From NCBI RefSeq assembly GCF_030973515.1, contig NZ_JARGZA010000006.1, forward strand, positions 62,001 through 126,000: a stretch of DNA of 64,000 bases, given 5' to 3'. A program made the translations under genes and the position numbers. The notes beneath the pieces are model-generated. The model made no database searches. It saw nothing but the letters and a program-made list of their open reading frames with translations, and was not told the origin of the DNA. Shown in pieces: positions 1 to 8,362 of the stretch. Positions within the stretch are counted from its first letter, which is position 1, and each line of letters starts with the position of its first letter. This stretch comes from Jannaschia maritima. GTDB taxonomy: Bacteria; Pseudomonadota; Alphaproteobacteria; Rhodobacterales; Rhodobacteraceae.

Positions 1-347
1 GTCACGTCCACCGCGAAGCGGAAGTCGAACCCGCCGCAGGCCCGTGCCTCGCAATCGAGCGCCACGCGCCAGCCGTCCGCCGCCAGCGCCTCGCGCAGCG
101 GCGCCACCACCATCAGGGGGGTCCCGCCCGGCGGCAGGGGCGCGCGCCAGACCTGCCGCGTGACCACCCCCTCCACCGCGCGGCGGGGCACCGTTTCGCC
201 GTCGAAGGGGGCCACCGCGACCCGATGCGTCGCCAGGGGCACGGTGGCCGCGTGCGTCCGCTCCGCCCCCGCGGGCAGCACCAGGTCGACCGCCCCGGCC
301 CGTCCCGCCAGCGACGCCAGCAACGCCAGCGCGGCGGCCAAGCGCAT
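1..347 (-). CDS. OmpA family protein, N-terminal part (runs off the window)
   Basis: The first 115 codons are visible; the gene continues beyond base 1. The protein opens with a signal peptide (MRLAAALALL, with cleavage probably after a GRAGA stretch) and continues with an export-domain sequence containing ACGGFDFRF. From memory of the family, this matches the N-terminal region of an OmpA-type outer-membrane/periplasmic protein common in Rhodobacterales, whose peptidoglycan-binding OmpA domain would lie outside the window. The start ATG overlaps the stop codon of the upstream acetyltransferase gene by one base (TGATG), so the two are probably translationally coupled. The signal peptide is clear. 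The family assignment rests on resemblance only. Confidence 0.6.
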   Translation of the reverse strand, partial: MRLAAALALLASLAGRAGAVDLVLPAGAERTHAATVPLATHRVAVAPFDGETVPRRAVEGVVTRQVWRAPLPPGGTPLMVVAPLREALAADGWRVALDCEARACGGFDFRFAVDV

Positions 348-1063
348 CACGCCCGCGGCGCCCGGCGGTAATGGTATCCGCCCAGCCGCGCCATGCCGTG
401 CGCGGCATAGGCGGCATTCGCGGCCGCGTTGTCGCGCGTCGTCACCAGGCCCAGCACCGCGCAACCCCGCGACGCCGCCCAGACCAGCCCCGCCCGCAGC
501 AGGAGGCCCGCCAGGCCCCGGCGGCGGCACGGGGGCAGGACCTCCACCGCGGACAGCATGGCGGCGTCGCCGTGGGCCGCCACGAACGCGGTCCCGCCCG
601 CCCGGTCCCCGCACCGCGCCAGCAGGCCCGTGGGATCGGCCGCCCGCGCCATGACCGCCTGCCGCGCGGGGCCGATGCCGCCCGCCTCCCAGATGTCGCG
701 CATGGCCTGCAGGGGCGGCCAAACGGGGAACGCCGTGGCGATGGGCGGGGGTTCGGCGCCCGCGACCGCCACGGCGTACAGGTTCACCGCGTCCTCGACG
801 ACGTAGCCGCGGGCCGCCAGCGCCGCGTCCAGCGCGCCCTGGTGCGGCCACACGACGAAGCCGGGCCGCTGCCCTTCGGCCCGCGTGGCGGCGATCGCCC
901 GGTCCAGGTCGTCCGGCGCGTCGCCCGAGATCGCCGAGACCCGCCCCCCGGCGCCATGCGTCACGCGGATGGTCCAGGGTCCCGCGCGGACCACGCGCGC
1001 CGCGGGCCAGCAACCGTCGATCACGGTCTGCCAGTCGCGGTCCTGGACCCCCTCAGCCGGCAT
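347..1063 (-). CDS. GNAT family N-acetyltransferase
   Basis: A 238-residue protein. The C-terminal half has the acetyl-CoA pyrophosphate-binding pattern RRRGLAG near residue 180, followed by a long helix and the typical GNAT ending (DNAAANAAYAAHGM, then a GYHYR strand). The N-terminal half is a diverged second domain, as in two-domain GNATs. The substrate cannot be read from the sequence. The start lies 11 bases inside the end of the upstream cinA-like gene and the stop overlaps the next gene, so this is the middle member of a three-gene minus-strand operon. Confidence 0.8.
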   Translation of the reverse strand: MPAEGVQDRDWQTVIDGCWPAARVVRAGPWTIRVTHGAGGRVSAISGDAPDDLDRAIAATRAEGQRPGFVVWPHQGALDAALAARGYVVEDAVNLYAVAVAGAEPPPIATAFPVWPPLQAMRDIWEAGGIGPARQAVMARAADPTGLLARCGDRAGGTAFVAAHGDAAMLSAVEVLPPCRRRGLAGLLLRAGLVWAASRGCAVLGLVTTRDNAAANAAYAAHGMARLGGYHYRRAPRA

Positions 1064-1808
1064 CCGCGCCGAACGCGTCGCGCAGCGCCGCCACCGCCCG
1101 GTCCAGCGCCGCCCGGTCCGTGCCCCGCACCACCACGTTCGCCCCGAAGGACCCGTCCCTGTCCGCGAACGGATAGGACCCGAAGCGGCAATCCGGGTGC
1201 GCCGCCACGACCTCCCCCAGGGGGCCCGCGACGTCCCCCTCGCCCCGGTGGACGCGGATCGAATCCGACAGGAGCGGCGCGCCGCCCGTCAGCGTGGGGA
1301 TCACCGACTCCACCATCGCAGCGAATATCTTCGGCACGCCCGCCATCACGTGGACGTTGCGGATCGTGAAGCCCGGCGCGGCGCTGACGGGGTTGTCGAT
1401 CAGGGTGGCACCCTCGGGGATGCGCGCCATGCGCAGCCGCGCCTCGTTCAGTTCGATCCCGCGGGGGGCGTAATGCGCGGCCAGCAGCGCGCGCGCGTCG
1501 TCGCGCACGTCCACCGCCGCGCCGAAGGCCGCGCCCACCGCGTCCGCCGTGATGTCGTCGTGGGTGGGACCGATCCCGCCCGACGTGAACACGGTGTCCC
1601 ACGCCTCCGACAGGGCGCGCAGGGCCGCCACGATGGCGTCCGGGTCGTCGCGCACCACGCGCACTTCGGCCAGGTCGATGCCCGCCTCCGTCAGGCGGTT
1701 CGCCAGGTGGTGCATGTTCGCGTCGCGCGTGCGGCCCGACAGGATCTCGTCGCCCACGACCAGCATCGCGGCGGTGGGTCGGGGGGCGGTGGGGGTCTGT
1801 TCGCTCAT
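1053..1808 (-). CDS. CinA-like molybdopterin-binding domain protein
   Basis: 251 residues, a single MoaB/Mog-fold domain. Motifs: VVGDEILSGR near residues 17-26 and SGGIGPTHDD at 76-85, both hallmarks of the competence/damage-inducible protein A N-terminal domain. The C-terminal nicotinamide-nucleotide amidase domain of full CinA (about 410 aa) is absent, so this is the short form common in alphaproteobacteria. In full-length homologues the domain has ADP-ribose pyrophosphatase activity; whether the short form keeps this is unknown. It is the first gene of the operon with the GNAT and OmpA-type genes and is divergent from map. Confidence 0.87.
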   Translation of the reverse strand: MSEQTPTAPRPTAAMLVVGDEILSGRTRDANMHHLANRLTEAGIDLAEVRVVRDDPDAIVAALRALSEAWDTVFTSGGIGPTHDDITADAVGAAFGAAVDVRDDARALLAAHYAPRGIELNEARLRMARIPEGATLIDNPVSAAPGFTIRNVHVMAGVPKIFAAMVESVIPTLTGGAPLLSDSIRVHRGEGDVAGPLGEVVAAHPDCRFGSYPFADRDGSFGANVVVRGTDRAALDRAVAALRDAFGADAG

Positions 1809-1907
1809 GTCTGGAAGGTATAGGTCCGCCGCCCCGGGCCGCCCATCCCTTTATCCCGGGGGGTCGTTGCATTACATCCCCTCCCGACAGCGCAGGAAAG
1901 GTGACGC

Positions 1908-2720
1908 GTGGACCAACACACCGGCCGACTGACCCGCGACGGCATCCGCATCCACGAGGACGCGGACTTCGCCGGCATGCACGCGGCGGGCCGCCTGGCC
2001 GCCGAGATCCTGGACCGCACGGCCCCCCTGGTGGTGCCCGGCGTGTCCACGGCCGAGTTGGACGCCCAGATCACGCGGTGGGTCGAGGAGGCGGGCGCGA
2101 CCTCCGCCACCATCGGCTACAAGGGCTATGCCCACGCCTCGTGCATCAGCGTGAACCACGTCGTCTGCCACGGCATTCCGGGCGCCAAGACCCTGAAGGA
2201 CGGCGACATCGCCAACATCGACGTGACCGTGATCGTGGACGGCTGGTTCGGCGACACGTCGCGGATGTTCGTGGCGGGCAAGCCGTCGATCAAGGCGCGC
2301 AACCTGATGGACGTGACCCACGACGCCCTGATGCGCGGGATCGAGGCCGTGCGCCCCGGCAACACCTTCGGCGACGTCGGCTTCGCGATCCAGGCCTATG
2401 CCGAAGCCCACCGCATGTCCGTGGTGCGCGACTTCTGCGGGCACGGGCTGGGCCGCGTGTTCCACGCGCCGCCCAACGTCCTGCATTACGGCCGCCCCGG
2501 CACCGGCCCCGTGCTGGAGGAGGGGATGTTCTTCACCATCGAGCCCATGGTGAACCTGGGCCGCCCCGAAACCAAGGTCCTGGCCGACGACTGGACGGCC
2601 GTGACCCGCGACAAGTCCCTGTCCGCCCAGTTCGAGCATTCCATCGGCGTGACCGCGACGGGGGCCGACATCTTCACCCTGTCCCCCGCGGGCCTGTTCC
2701 ACCCGACATACGACGCCTGA
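1908..2720 (+). CDS. map: Type I methionine aminopeptidase
   Basis: 270 residues, normal for type I MetAP, with no N-terminal extension. The five metal ligands are recognisable in order: Asp in NIDVTVIVDGWFGD (two aspartates), His in FCGHGLGRVFH, Glu in FFTIEPMV and Glu in QFEHSIGVT. It removes the initiator methionine from nascent proteins in the cytosol. The start is preceded by GGAAAGGTGACGCG, a reasonable ribosome site. It is followed 69 bases later by radC on the same strand. Confidence 0.95.
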   Translation: MDQHTGRLTRDGIRIHEDADFAGMHAAGRLAAEILDRTAPLVVPGVSTAELDAQITRWVEEAGATSATIGYKGYAHASCISVNHVVCHGIPGAKTLKDGDIANIDVTVIVDGWFGDTSRMFVAGKPSIKARNLMDVTHDALMRGIEAVRPGNTFGDVGFAIQAYAEAHRMSVVRDFCGHGLGRVFHAPPNVLHYGRPGTGPVLEEGMFFTIEPMVNLGRPETKVLADDWTAVTRDKSLSAQFEHSIGVTATGADIFTLSPAGLFHPTYDA

Positions 2721-2789
2721 CCCCACGGGGGCCGGGCCGTCGCGCGCCCGTCAACGGATCCCTAACCGGCTGCGGGCCAGACCGGCCCC

Positions 2790-3518
2790 ATGCCCGACGA
2801 TCCCGACCTGTTCGCCAGCACCACCGTTCCCGACGACGCGGACGCCACCGACTACCGCCGCAACCACCGCGCCCGCCTGCGCGCCCGGTTCGCGGAAGGC
2901 GGCGCGGCGGCGCTGCAGGACTACGAGCTGCTCGAGATGCTGCTCTTCGCGCCCCTGGCGCGGGTGGACACCAAGCCCCTGGCCGCGCGCCTGCTCAAGC
3001 GGTTCGGCACGCTGGCCGGCGTCCTGTCCGCCGACGCGGCGGCCCTGCGCGAGGTCGCGGGCGCCGGCCCCGCCGTGGTGGAGGCCCTGCGCCTGGCGGA
3101 GGCCGTGTCCCACCGCATGGCCCGCAGCAGCGTCATGCAGCGTCCCGTCCTGTCGCGCTGGGACGACGTGCTGCGCTATCTGCGCACGGCCATGGCGCAT
3201 CGCGGCACCGAATCGCTGCGCGTCCTCTACCTCGACCGCAAGAACGTCCTGATCGCCGACGAGGAGGCGGGCCGCGGCACCGTCGACCACGTTCCCGTCT
3301 ATCCGCGCGAGGTGATGAAGCGGGCGCTCGCGCTGAACGCCTCCGCGCTGATCCTGGTCCACAACCACCCTTCGGGCGACCCCACGCCGTCGCGCGCCGA
3401 CATCGACGTGACCCGCGCGCTGAAGGCCGCGGGCGAGGTCCTGGGCATCGTCCTGCACGACCACCTGATCGTCGGCCGCGCCACGGAGGTCAGCTTCCGC
3501 GCCGAAGGCCTGCTGTAA
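2790..3518 (+). CDS. radC: RadC family JAB/MPN domain protein
   Basis: 242 residues. Residues 25-110 form a helix-hairpin-helix region (AGAGPAVVEALRLAEAV). The C-terminal half is the JAB domain with metal-binding motif HNHPSGDPTPSRAD near residue 190, in which the two histidines and the aspartate bind zinc. The family is named after a supposed DNA-repair role, now doubted; JAB-domain peptidase activity is likely, but the target is unknown. The gene follows map and is followed by a hairpin-rich spacer. Confidence 0.9.
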   Translation: MPDDPDLFASTTVPDDADATDYRRNHRARLRARFAEGGAAALQDYELLEMLLFAPLARVDTKPLAARLLKRFGTLAGVLSADAAALREVAGAGPAVVEALRLAEAVSHRMARSSVMQRPVLSRWDDVLRYLRTAMAHRGTESLRVLYLDRKNVLIADEEAGRGTVDHVPVYPREVMKRALALNASALILVHNHPSGDPTPSRADIDVTRALKAAGEVLGIVLHDHLIVGRATEVSFRAEGLL

Positions 3519-3544
3519 GCGGCCGCCCCCCCCGGAGAACGCGA

Positions 3545-3638
3545 CCCTCCCCTTACGGGGGAGGGCCGAGGTAGGAGCGGTTTGGGGGTTTGCACCCGCT
3601 CCCACCGCCCCCTAAGCCCCGGGGGCAAAGGGGATGCC
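3545..3638. repeat. Hairpin-rich intergenic spacer
   Basis: Two nested inverted repeats lie between radC and the next gene. CCCTCCCC (3545-3552) pairs with GGGGAGGG (3558-3565) around a 5-base loop. Next, GGTAGGAGCGG (3570-3580) pairs with CCGCTCCCACC (3597-3607) with one mismatch. The block could terminate radC transcription, although no T-tract follows, or it could be a mobile intergenic repeat. No second copy was noticed in this window. Confidence 0.55.
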
Positions 3639-5064
3639 ATGCGCTTCTGGACGGCCATCGCGCTCATCACCGCCCTGTCCGCGCTGGGCCTCACCTACGA
3701 GATCGCGGCGGGCCGCGTCCTGGCGCCGTTCTTCGGCACGTCGCTCCTGACCTGGACCACCGTGATCGCCGTCGTCCTGGCGGGCTTCGCCGTAGGCAGC
3801 GCCCTGGGGGGCCTGGTCGCCGAACGCCCCCGACCGGCGGCGCTGCGCATCGTGGCCGTCGCGCTGGTGGCGACCGCCGTTCTGATGGCCGTCTCGCCCC
3901 TCGTGCTGGGCCTCGTCTACGGCCTGGGCGCGCGGGGCACGGGCGGCATGGCCCTGGCCGTGACGGTCGCGTTCCTGCCCGCCGCCGTCCTGGTCAGCCT
4001 GCCTTCGCCGCTCCTGGCGAAGATGGCGGTGGAGGCCCGGCCGGGGCGCGAAGGCTCGTCGCTAGGCGCCGTGCTGGCGGCGGGATCGCTGGGGGCCATC
4101 GGGGGGGCGGTGCTGGCGGGCTTCGTGGCCCTGCCGCTGATCGGGTCCACCGCCACCTTCGCGGGCTGCGGCGCGGCGGCGCTCGCGTGCCTGCCGGCGT
4201 TGCGCGGGTCGGGCGCGCCCGACCCCGCCCGGCGTCGCGCTCTGGCCCGGGGCGGTCGCGGTGGCGGGTGCCCTGACCCTGGGTCCGGCTTGCGAATATG
4301 AATCCGGCCTGTCCTGCCTCGACGTCGTAAGCCAGGGCAGCGCCGTCCACCTCCTGTCCGACCGCACCCGGCAGGCCGCCGAACGATCGGGCCCCGCGGG
4401 GGCGCCGGCGGACGAGCCCCTGGTCCTGCCCTACACCCGCTGGATCTGGGACCGGATGGACCGCGACCTGGGACCGGACGCGGCCGTGCTGTTCGTCGGC
4501 GGCGGGGGCTATGGCCTGCCAGCCCGCCTGCTGGCCTCGCGGCCCCGGGCCACCGCCACGGCGGTCGAGATCGACCCCCTTGTCACCCGCGTCGTCCGCG
4601 ACCGCCTGCCCTGGGCCGGCGGCTGGCTCGCCCGCGAGGGGGGCCCGGGCGGGCGCCTGACCGTCGTGCACGCGGACGGCCGCGTGTTCCTGAACGAGGG
4701 GCGGGACCGCTTCGACGCCGCCGTGATGGACGCCTTCTCGTCCGGCGCGGTGCCCGCGCACCTGGCCACCCGCGAAACGTACGACCACCTGCGTGCGCGG
4801 GTGGACGGCCCCGTCTACGTCAACCTGCTCGACCGCCCCGACGGACCCCTGGTGCGCGGGGTACACGCGATCCTGCGCGACGCGTATCCCCATCTGCGCG
4901 CCGTCACGGGGCCGTCCGGGCCGGACGGCATGACCAACACCGTCCTGGCCGCCTCGCCCCGGCCCCTGCCGCCCCTGCCCGCGTTGCCGGACGGCTACGC
5001 CCCCGCGGCGATCGCCCCCGCCCGCGCATTCACCGACGACCGCGGCTGGATCGGGCACCGCTAG
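3639..5064 (+). pseudogene. Membrane-fused spermidine-synthase-like protein, frameshifted
   Basis: Two overlapping reading frames together make one protein. Frame one (from ATG 3639) encodes an MFS-like membrane half: at least five hydrophobic segments, beginning MRFWTAIALITALSALGLTY. It ends at 4301 after turning into an Arg/Gly-rich non-sense sequence from about 4215. The second frame runs to TAG at 5062-5064 and carries the SAM-dependent methyltransferase/spermidine-synthase half: VLFVGGGGYG, AVEIDPLV, VVHADGRVFL and DAAVMDAFSSG. The interval is 1,426 nt, one more than a multiple of three, so one extra base (or two missing) near 4200-4240 explains the break. It could be a real disabling mutation, a sequencing indel in a G/C run, or (less likely) programmed frameshifting. 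An earlier ATG at 3582 would read through the spacer hairpins and is rejected. Confidence 0.8.
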
Positions 5065-5143
5065 GGCGCCACCGCGATCCCGTCACGGCCGCAGGCATGC
5101 GGGTCGATCGGCGAGGGTTCCGCGGAGGGGGAGGCCCGCACGC

Positions 5144-6565
5144 TCATCCCACCGCCTTCACGGCCGCGTACGCCGCCCGATACCGCGCCTGCGCGTCGTC
5201 GTACGCCCCGCGCAGATCCCCCGCCGGCTCGACCACCCGCTCCACCGGCGGGGGGGCCGCCACGTCGACCCCCGCCCCGTCGGCCATCATCGCCAGGCGG
5301 CAGGCGCCCAGCGCCGCGCCGAACGCGCCGCCCGCGGGCACGGACAGCGGCATGTCCAGCGCGGTGGCGACCATCCGCAGCCACGTCTCCGAGGCGGCGC
5401 CGCCGCCCACGGCCAGCAGGTCGTCCACCCGCGTCCCCGTGCCCCGCAGCGCGTCGAGCGAATCGCGGAACGCGAAGGCCACGCCCTCCATCACCGCGCG
5501 TCCCAGCGCCTCGGCCCCGGTGGCGTGCTCCAGCCCCAGGGCCGCGCCCCGCACGGCCGCGTCGTTGTGTGGCGTCCGTTCGCCGCCCAGATAGGGCAGG
5601 AACAGCGTCCGCCCCGGCGGCGCCATCGGCACCGACCCCAGATCGGCCGCCGTCCGTCCCGTCAGCGTCGCCGCCCATTCGAGCGAATCCGCCGCCGCCA
5701 GGATGACCCCCATCTGATGCCACGTGCCGGGCACGGCATGGCAGAAGGCGTGGACCGCGCTCTCCGGGTCGGGCGCGTGCGCGGCCGTGGACACGAACAG
5801 GACGCCCGACGTCCCCAGCGACACGAAGCCCCGCCCCGGCGCCACCGCGCCCGTGCCCATCGCGGCAGCCGCGTTGTCGCCCGCGCCGCCCGCGACGACG
5901 ACCCCGCGCGGCAGGCCCAGATCGTCCGCCACCGCGTCCCGCAGCCGGCCCGACGGGGCCGAGCCTTCGACCAGCGAAGGCATGTGGTCGCGCGACATCC
6001 CCTGCCGGTCCAGCAGCGCGTCCGACCAGTCGCGCGCGCCCGTGTCCAGCCAAGCCGTACCCGACGCGTCCGACATCTCGGACACCGCATCGCCGGTCAG
6101 CCACAGCCGCAGGTAATCCTTCGGCAGCAGCACGCGGACGCAGCGGTCCCAGATCTCGGGCTCGGTCTCCCGCACCCAGGCGACCTTCGGCGCGGTGAAG
6201 CCGGGGAACACGATGTTGCCCGTGATCCGCCGCGCGTCCGCGTCGTCCATCGCCGCCGCCTGTGCATGCGCCCGCGTGTCGTTCCAAAGCAGGCAGGGAC
6301 GCAGCGGCCGGTCGTCGGCCCCCACCAGCGTCGCCCCGTGCATGTGCCCCGCCAGCCCGATCGCGCGCACGCCCGACAGGTCCGCGCCAAGCCCCCGCAC
6401 CGCATCGCGGCACGCCCCTTCCCAGGTGGCGGCGTCCTGCTCCGCCCATCCGTCGCGGGGCCGCTGCACCGTCAGGGGCGCGGACGCCTCCGCGACCACG
6501 CGCTGCGCATCGTCGACGAGCAGAGCCTTCAGGGACGAGGTGCCGAGGTCTAGGCCGAGATACAT
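5144..6565 (-). CDS. xylB: Xylulokinase (FGGY carbohydrate kinase)
   Basis: 473 residues, standard for the FGGY family. It opens MYLGLDLGTSSLKALLVDD (phosphate-1 motif). LAGHMHG near residue 78 is typical of xylulokinases. The second ATP-binding region GGGAASETW lies about 100 residues from the end. The enzyme phosphorylates D-xylulose to xylulose 5-phosphate, feeding the pentose phosphate pathway. It sits at the 3' end of the minus-strand pentose cluster but is separated from the transporter genes by vapBC. No xylose isomerase is visible here, so whether the original sugar is xylose, xylulose or a polyol remains open. No good Shine-Dalgarno sequence precedes the ATG, and the vapC stop lies only 12 bases upstream. 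Confidence 0.92.
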   Translation of the reverse strand: MYLGLDLGTSSLKALLVDDAQRVVAEASAPLTVQRPRDGWAEQDAATWEGACRDAVRGLGADLSGVRAIGLAGHMHGATLVGADDRPLRPCLLWNDTRAHAQAAAMDDADARRITGNIVFPGFTAPKVAWVRETEPEIWDRCVRVLLPKDYLRLWLTGDAVSEMSDASGTAWLDTGARDWSDALLDRQGMSRDHMPSLVEGSAPSGRLRDAVADDLGLPRGVVVAGGAGDNAAAAMGTGAVAPGRGFVSLGTSGVLFVSTAAHAPDPESAVHAFCHAVPGTWHQMGVILAAADSLEWAATLTGRTAADLGSVPMAPPGRTLFLPYLGGERTPHNDAAVRGAALGLEHATGAEALGRAVMEGVAFAFRDSLDALRGTGTRVDDLLAVGGGAASETWLRMVATALDMPLSVPAGGAFGAALGACRLAMMADGAGVDVAAPPPVERVVEPAGDLRGAYDDAQARYRAAYAAVKAVG

Positions 6566-6577
6566 GGGGGGAATCCG

Positions 6578-6994
6578 TCAGCTTTGGGGAAGGGCGAGTT
6601 CGACGCCTTCATCGCACGCAGCGACCGCCAAGGCGCGGTCGGTCGTCGCGAGAGGCAAGGTTCTGTTGCGCGCGAGGACTAAGTAGGTCGCATCGTAGGC
6701 TGTCAGGTTGTGGGTCGTCGCGGCAGCGGTCACGGCGAGGTCATCCCGAAGGGACATATCGACCGTCTGCATCCTGAGCAGCCGCATCCGTCGCAGTCCG
6801 TCCATGATGCGGCCCGCTTCGACGCGCTTCCGACGCTCGACAATTAGAAGGACGTTCCGCAATTCGTACCAGAAGAGCGAGGGGACGTGCACGTCCCCGA
6901 ACGCCGTCGCTTCGAAGAGGCTTTCGATCCGATCGGACGGCTCATCCGGCATGAGCCATGTGATCGCTACGGACGCGTCTAGAACGAAGGACAC
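6578..6994 (-). CDS. vapC: VapC-family PIN-domain toxin
   Basis: 138 residues starting at GTG 6994. All PIN acidic positions are present: Asp in LDASVAI, Glu in FWYELRN, Asp in TAYDATYL and Asp in TTDRAL. PIN toxins are Mg-dependent RNases, commonly cutting tRNA or rRNA. The gene follows its antitoxin by 12 bases, with AAGG upstream as ribosome site. G+C is visibly lower than in the flanking kinase and transporter genes, which fits acquisition by transfer. It is probably active, as no residue is missing. Confidence 0.9.
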   Translation of the reverse strand: MSFVLDASVAITWLMPDEPSDRIESLFEATAFGDVHVPSLFWYELRNVLLIVERRKRVEAGRIMDGLRRMRLLRMQTVDMSLRDDLAVTAAATTHNLTAYDATYLVLARNRTLPLATTDRALAVAACDEGVELALPQS

Positions 6995-7006
6995 CGCCTA
7001 ACCTTG

Positions 7007-7246
7007 TCAGGCACGGCCCTCGTTTCGCCAAGCACGGATCTCGTCCTGCGTGACGCGTGGCAGTCCTTTCCGCGCCTCCCGGATTTCCTCGATCACGGCA
7101 CGGACGTCCTCGCTGGGCCGTAACGCTTCCAAACGCGCGACGGGCACGTCGCCCCGCGCGATCACCACGTCCTCCCCCGCTTCCACGAGGTTCAACAGTT
7201 CCGACAGCCGCGCCTTCGCTTCGCCAACCTTGACGACCATACCCAT
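7007..7246 (-). CDS. vapB: VapB-type antitoxin (prevent-host-death/Phd-like)
   Basis: 79 residues. The N-terminal part (VVKVGEAKARLSELLNLVEAGEDVVIARG) is the Phd/YefM-type dimeric DNA-binding fold; the charged C-terminal tail (EEIREARKGLPRVTQDEIR) should wrap the VapC toxin. The ATG at 7246 is chosen because AAGGAG (complement of 7255-7260) sits 8 bases upstream; a longer frame to 7546 runs through the tandem repeat and is not credible. It is co-transcribed with vapC. A perfect palindrome at 7292-7316 is the likely autoregulatory operator. Confidence 0.88.
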   Translation of the reverse strand: MGMVVKVGEAKARLSELLNLVEAGEDVVIARGDVPVARLEALRPSEDVRAVIEEIREARKGLPRVTQDEIRAWRNEGRA

Positions 7247-7291
7247 GGTTCGATCTCCTTCGCCCACCCCTGACAGGTACGTCCGACCCCT

Positions 7292-7316
7292 CACTTGGTC
7301 AAGTCTTGACCAAGTG
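7292..7316. promoter_or_regulatory. 25-bp perfect palindrome, probable vapBC operator
   Basis: CACTTGGTCAAG (7292-7303), a central T, then CTTGACCAAGTG (7305-7316): 12-base arms with no mismatch. It lies 46-70 bases upstream of the vapB start. On the minus strand, TTGACC within the palindrome is followed after 17 bases by TACCTG, so it could cover the -35 element of the vapBC promoter, the usual arrangement for toxin-antitoxin autorepression. No T-tract follows on either side, so a terminator is less likely. Confidence 0.6.
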
Positions 7317-7504
7317 CCTCCAAGGGGCTGCGGACGCGTGCGAGGGCGACCGAGGACACGTGCGTGACGGGAGGGGTGGCGAAGGGCCGGTCGCGCCGCG
7401 ACGGACCGGAGCGCGGACCGCGCAAGTGGTCCGCCGGACTGCCCCCGCACAGAACGCCCGTAGGATGCAAGACCGGCGCAACGCGCGATGCTTGTCTGCC
7501 AAAA

Positions 7505-7549
7505 CGTATGTACGGGGGGTGTACGGGGGGTGTACGGGGGGTGCATCCC
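7505..7549. repeat. G-rich tandem repeat, copy A
   Basis: A 45-bp element built from three tandem 11-mers ACGGGGGGTGT (the last ends TGC), bounded by CGTATG and GTGCATCCC. The same 45 bp occurs at 55705-55749 with a single difference (T at 7511, C at 55711). Three runs of six G separated by 5 bases could favour quadruplex-like structure. Both copies lie downstream of one minus-strand gene start and upstream of the 3' end of the next, outside coding sequence. Confidence 0.85.
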
Positions 7550-7597
7550 TCCGCGCGGCCTCTTCGCACAAGATATCCTTGTCCGGCGGTCCCACCC

Positions 7598-8362
7598 TCA
7601 GGCGGCCGCGGCGCGGGGGTTCTTACCCAGGATGATCATCGACAGGATGTCGTCCTCGGTCACGTCCTCGACCCGTTCGGTGCCGACCATCTGGCCGTTC
7701 TTCATCACCGACACCCTGTCGCACAACGCCATCATCTCGCGCGTGTCGTGGGAGATCAGGAAGATGCCCAGACCTTGCGCCTTCAACTCCCCGATCAGGT
7801 CGGCCACCATCTTCGTCTCGTGCACGCCCAGGGCGGCCGTGGGCTCGTCCATGATCAGGATGCGGGCGTTGAAGTACACGGCCCGCGCGATGGCGACCGA
7901 CTGCCGCTGCCCGCCCGACAGGGCCGACACGGGTTCGTTTATCTTGCGGAAGTTGGGGTTCAGCCGCGCCATGATGCGGCGCGTCTCCGCCTCCATCCGG
8001 GCGTCGTCCACCAAGCCCAGGCGCGTGGTCAGCTCGCGCCCCAGGAACAGGTTGGCGGGCGCGTCCAGGTTGTCGGCCAGGGCCAGCGTCTGATAGATCG
8101 TCTCGATGTTGAAGCGCCGTGCATCGGCGGGCGAGCGGATGTCGGCGGGGGTCCCGTCGATCAGGATCTCGCCCGCGTCGCGCTGGTACGCGCCCGATAG
8201 GCACTTGATCAGCGTAGACTTTCCCGCGCCGTTATGGCCCAGCAGCCCGACGACCTCGCCCGCGTGAAGCGTCAGGCTCACGTCATCGACGGCGCGCACG
8301 CCGCCGAACGCGATGGAGATGTTGCGAAGCTCGACCAGCGGGGGCCCCATGTCCTGCGCCAT
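7598..8362 (-). CDS. Sugar ABC transporter ATP-binding protein (single NBD)
   Basis: 254 residues with one nucleotide-binding domain: Walker [10 protein letters not shown] at 42-50, signature [12 protein letters not shown], and Walker [13 protein letters not shown]. Enterobacterial XylG/RbsA ATPases have two fused domains (about 500 aa); the single-domain form is typical of the FrcA-type importers of alphaproteobacteria and would act as a homodimer. It energises uptake of a pentose or related sugar with the next two genes. The ATG at 8362 overlaps the stop of the permease gene (TGATG), so the longer frame to 8659 is rejected. Confidence 0.88.
   Translation of the reverse strand: MAQDMGPPLVELRNISIAFGGVRAVDDVSLTLHAGEVVGLLGHNGAGKSTLIKCLSGAYQRDAGEILIDGTPADIRSPADARRFNIETIYQTLALADNLDAPANLFLGRELTTRLGLVDDARMEAETRRIMARLNPNFRKINEPVSALSGGQRQSVAIARAVYFNARILIMDEPTAALGVHETKMVADLIGELKAQGLGIFLISHDTREMMALCDRVSVMKNGQMVGTERVEDVTEDDILSMIILGKNPRAAAA

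Larger units (their letters stand above)
7247..7597. other. 351-bp gene-free spacer between vapB and the ABC ATPase gene
   Basis: This stretch holds the vapBC ribosome site, the 25-bp palindrome and the G-rich tandem repeat at 7505-7549. No credible coding sequence was found: the open frames here are made by the repeat and lack codon character or recognisable protein features. Confidence 0.7.

Noticed and set aside
7292-7316. Rho-independent terminator at the palindrome
   Set aside because: No T-tract on either side, a 1-base centre that cannot form a good loop, and position upstream of vapB.
7007-7546. Long vapB frame extending through the G-rich repeat
   Set aside because: The extra 100 residues come from the repeat and spacer; the ribosome site is at the internal ATG 7246.
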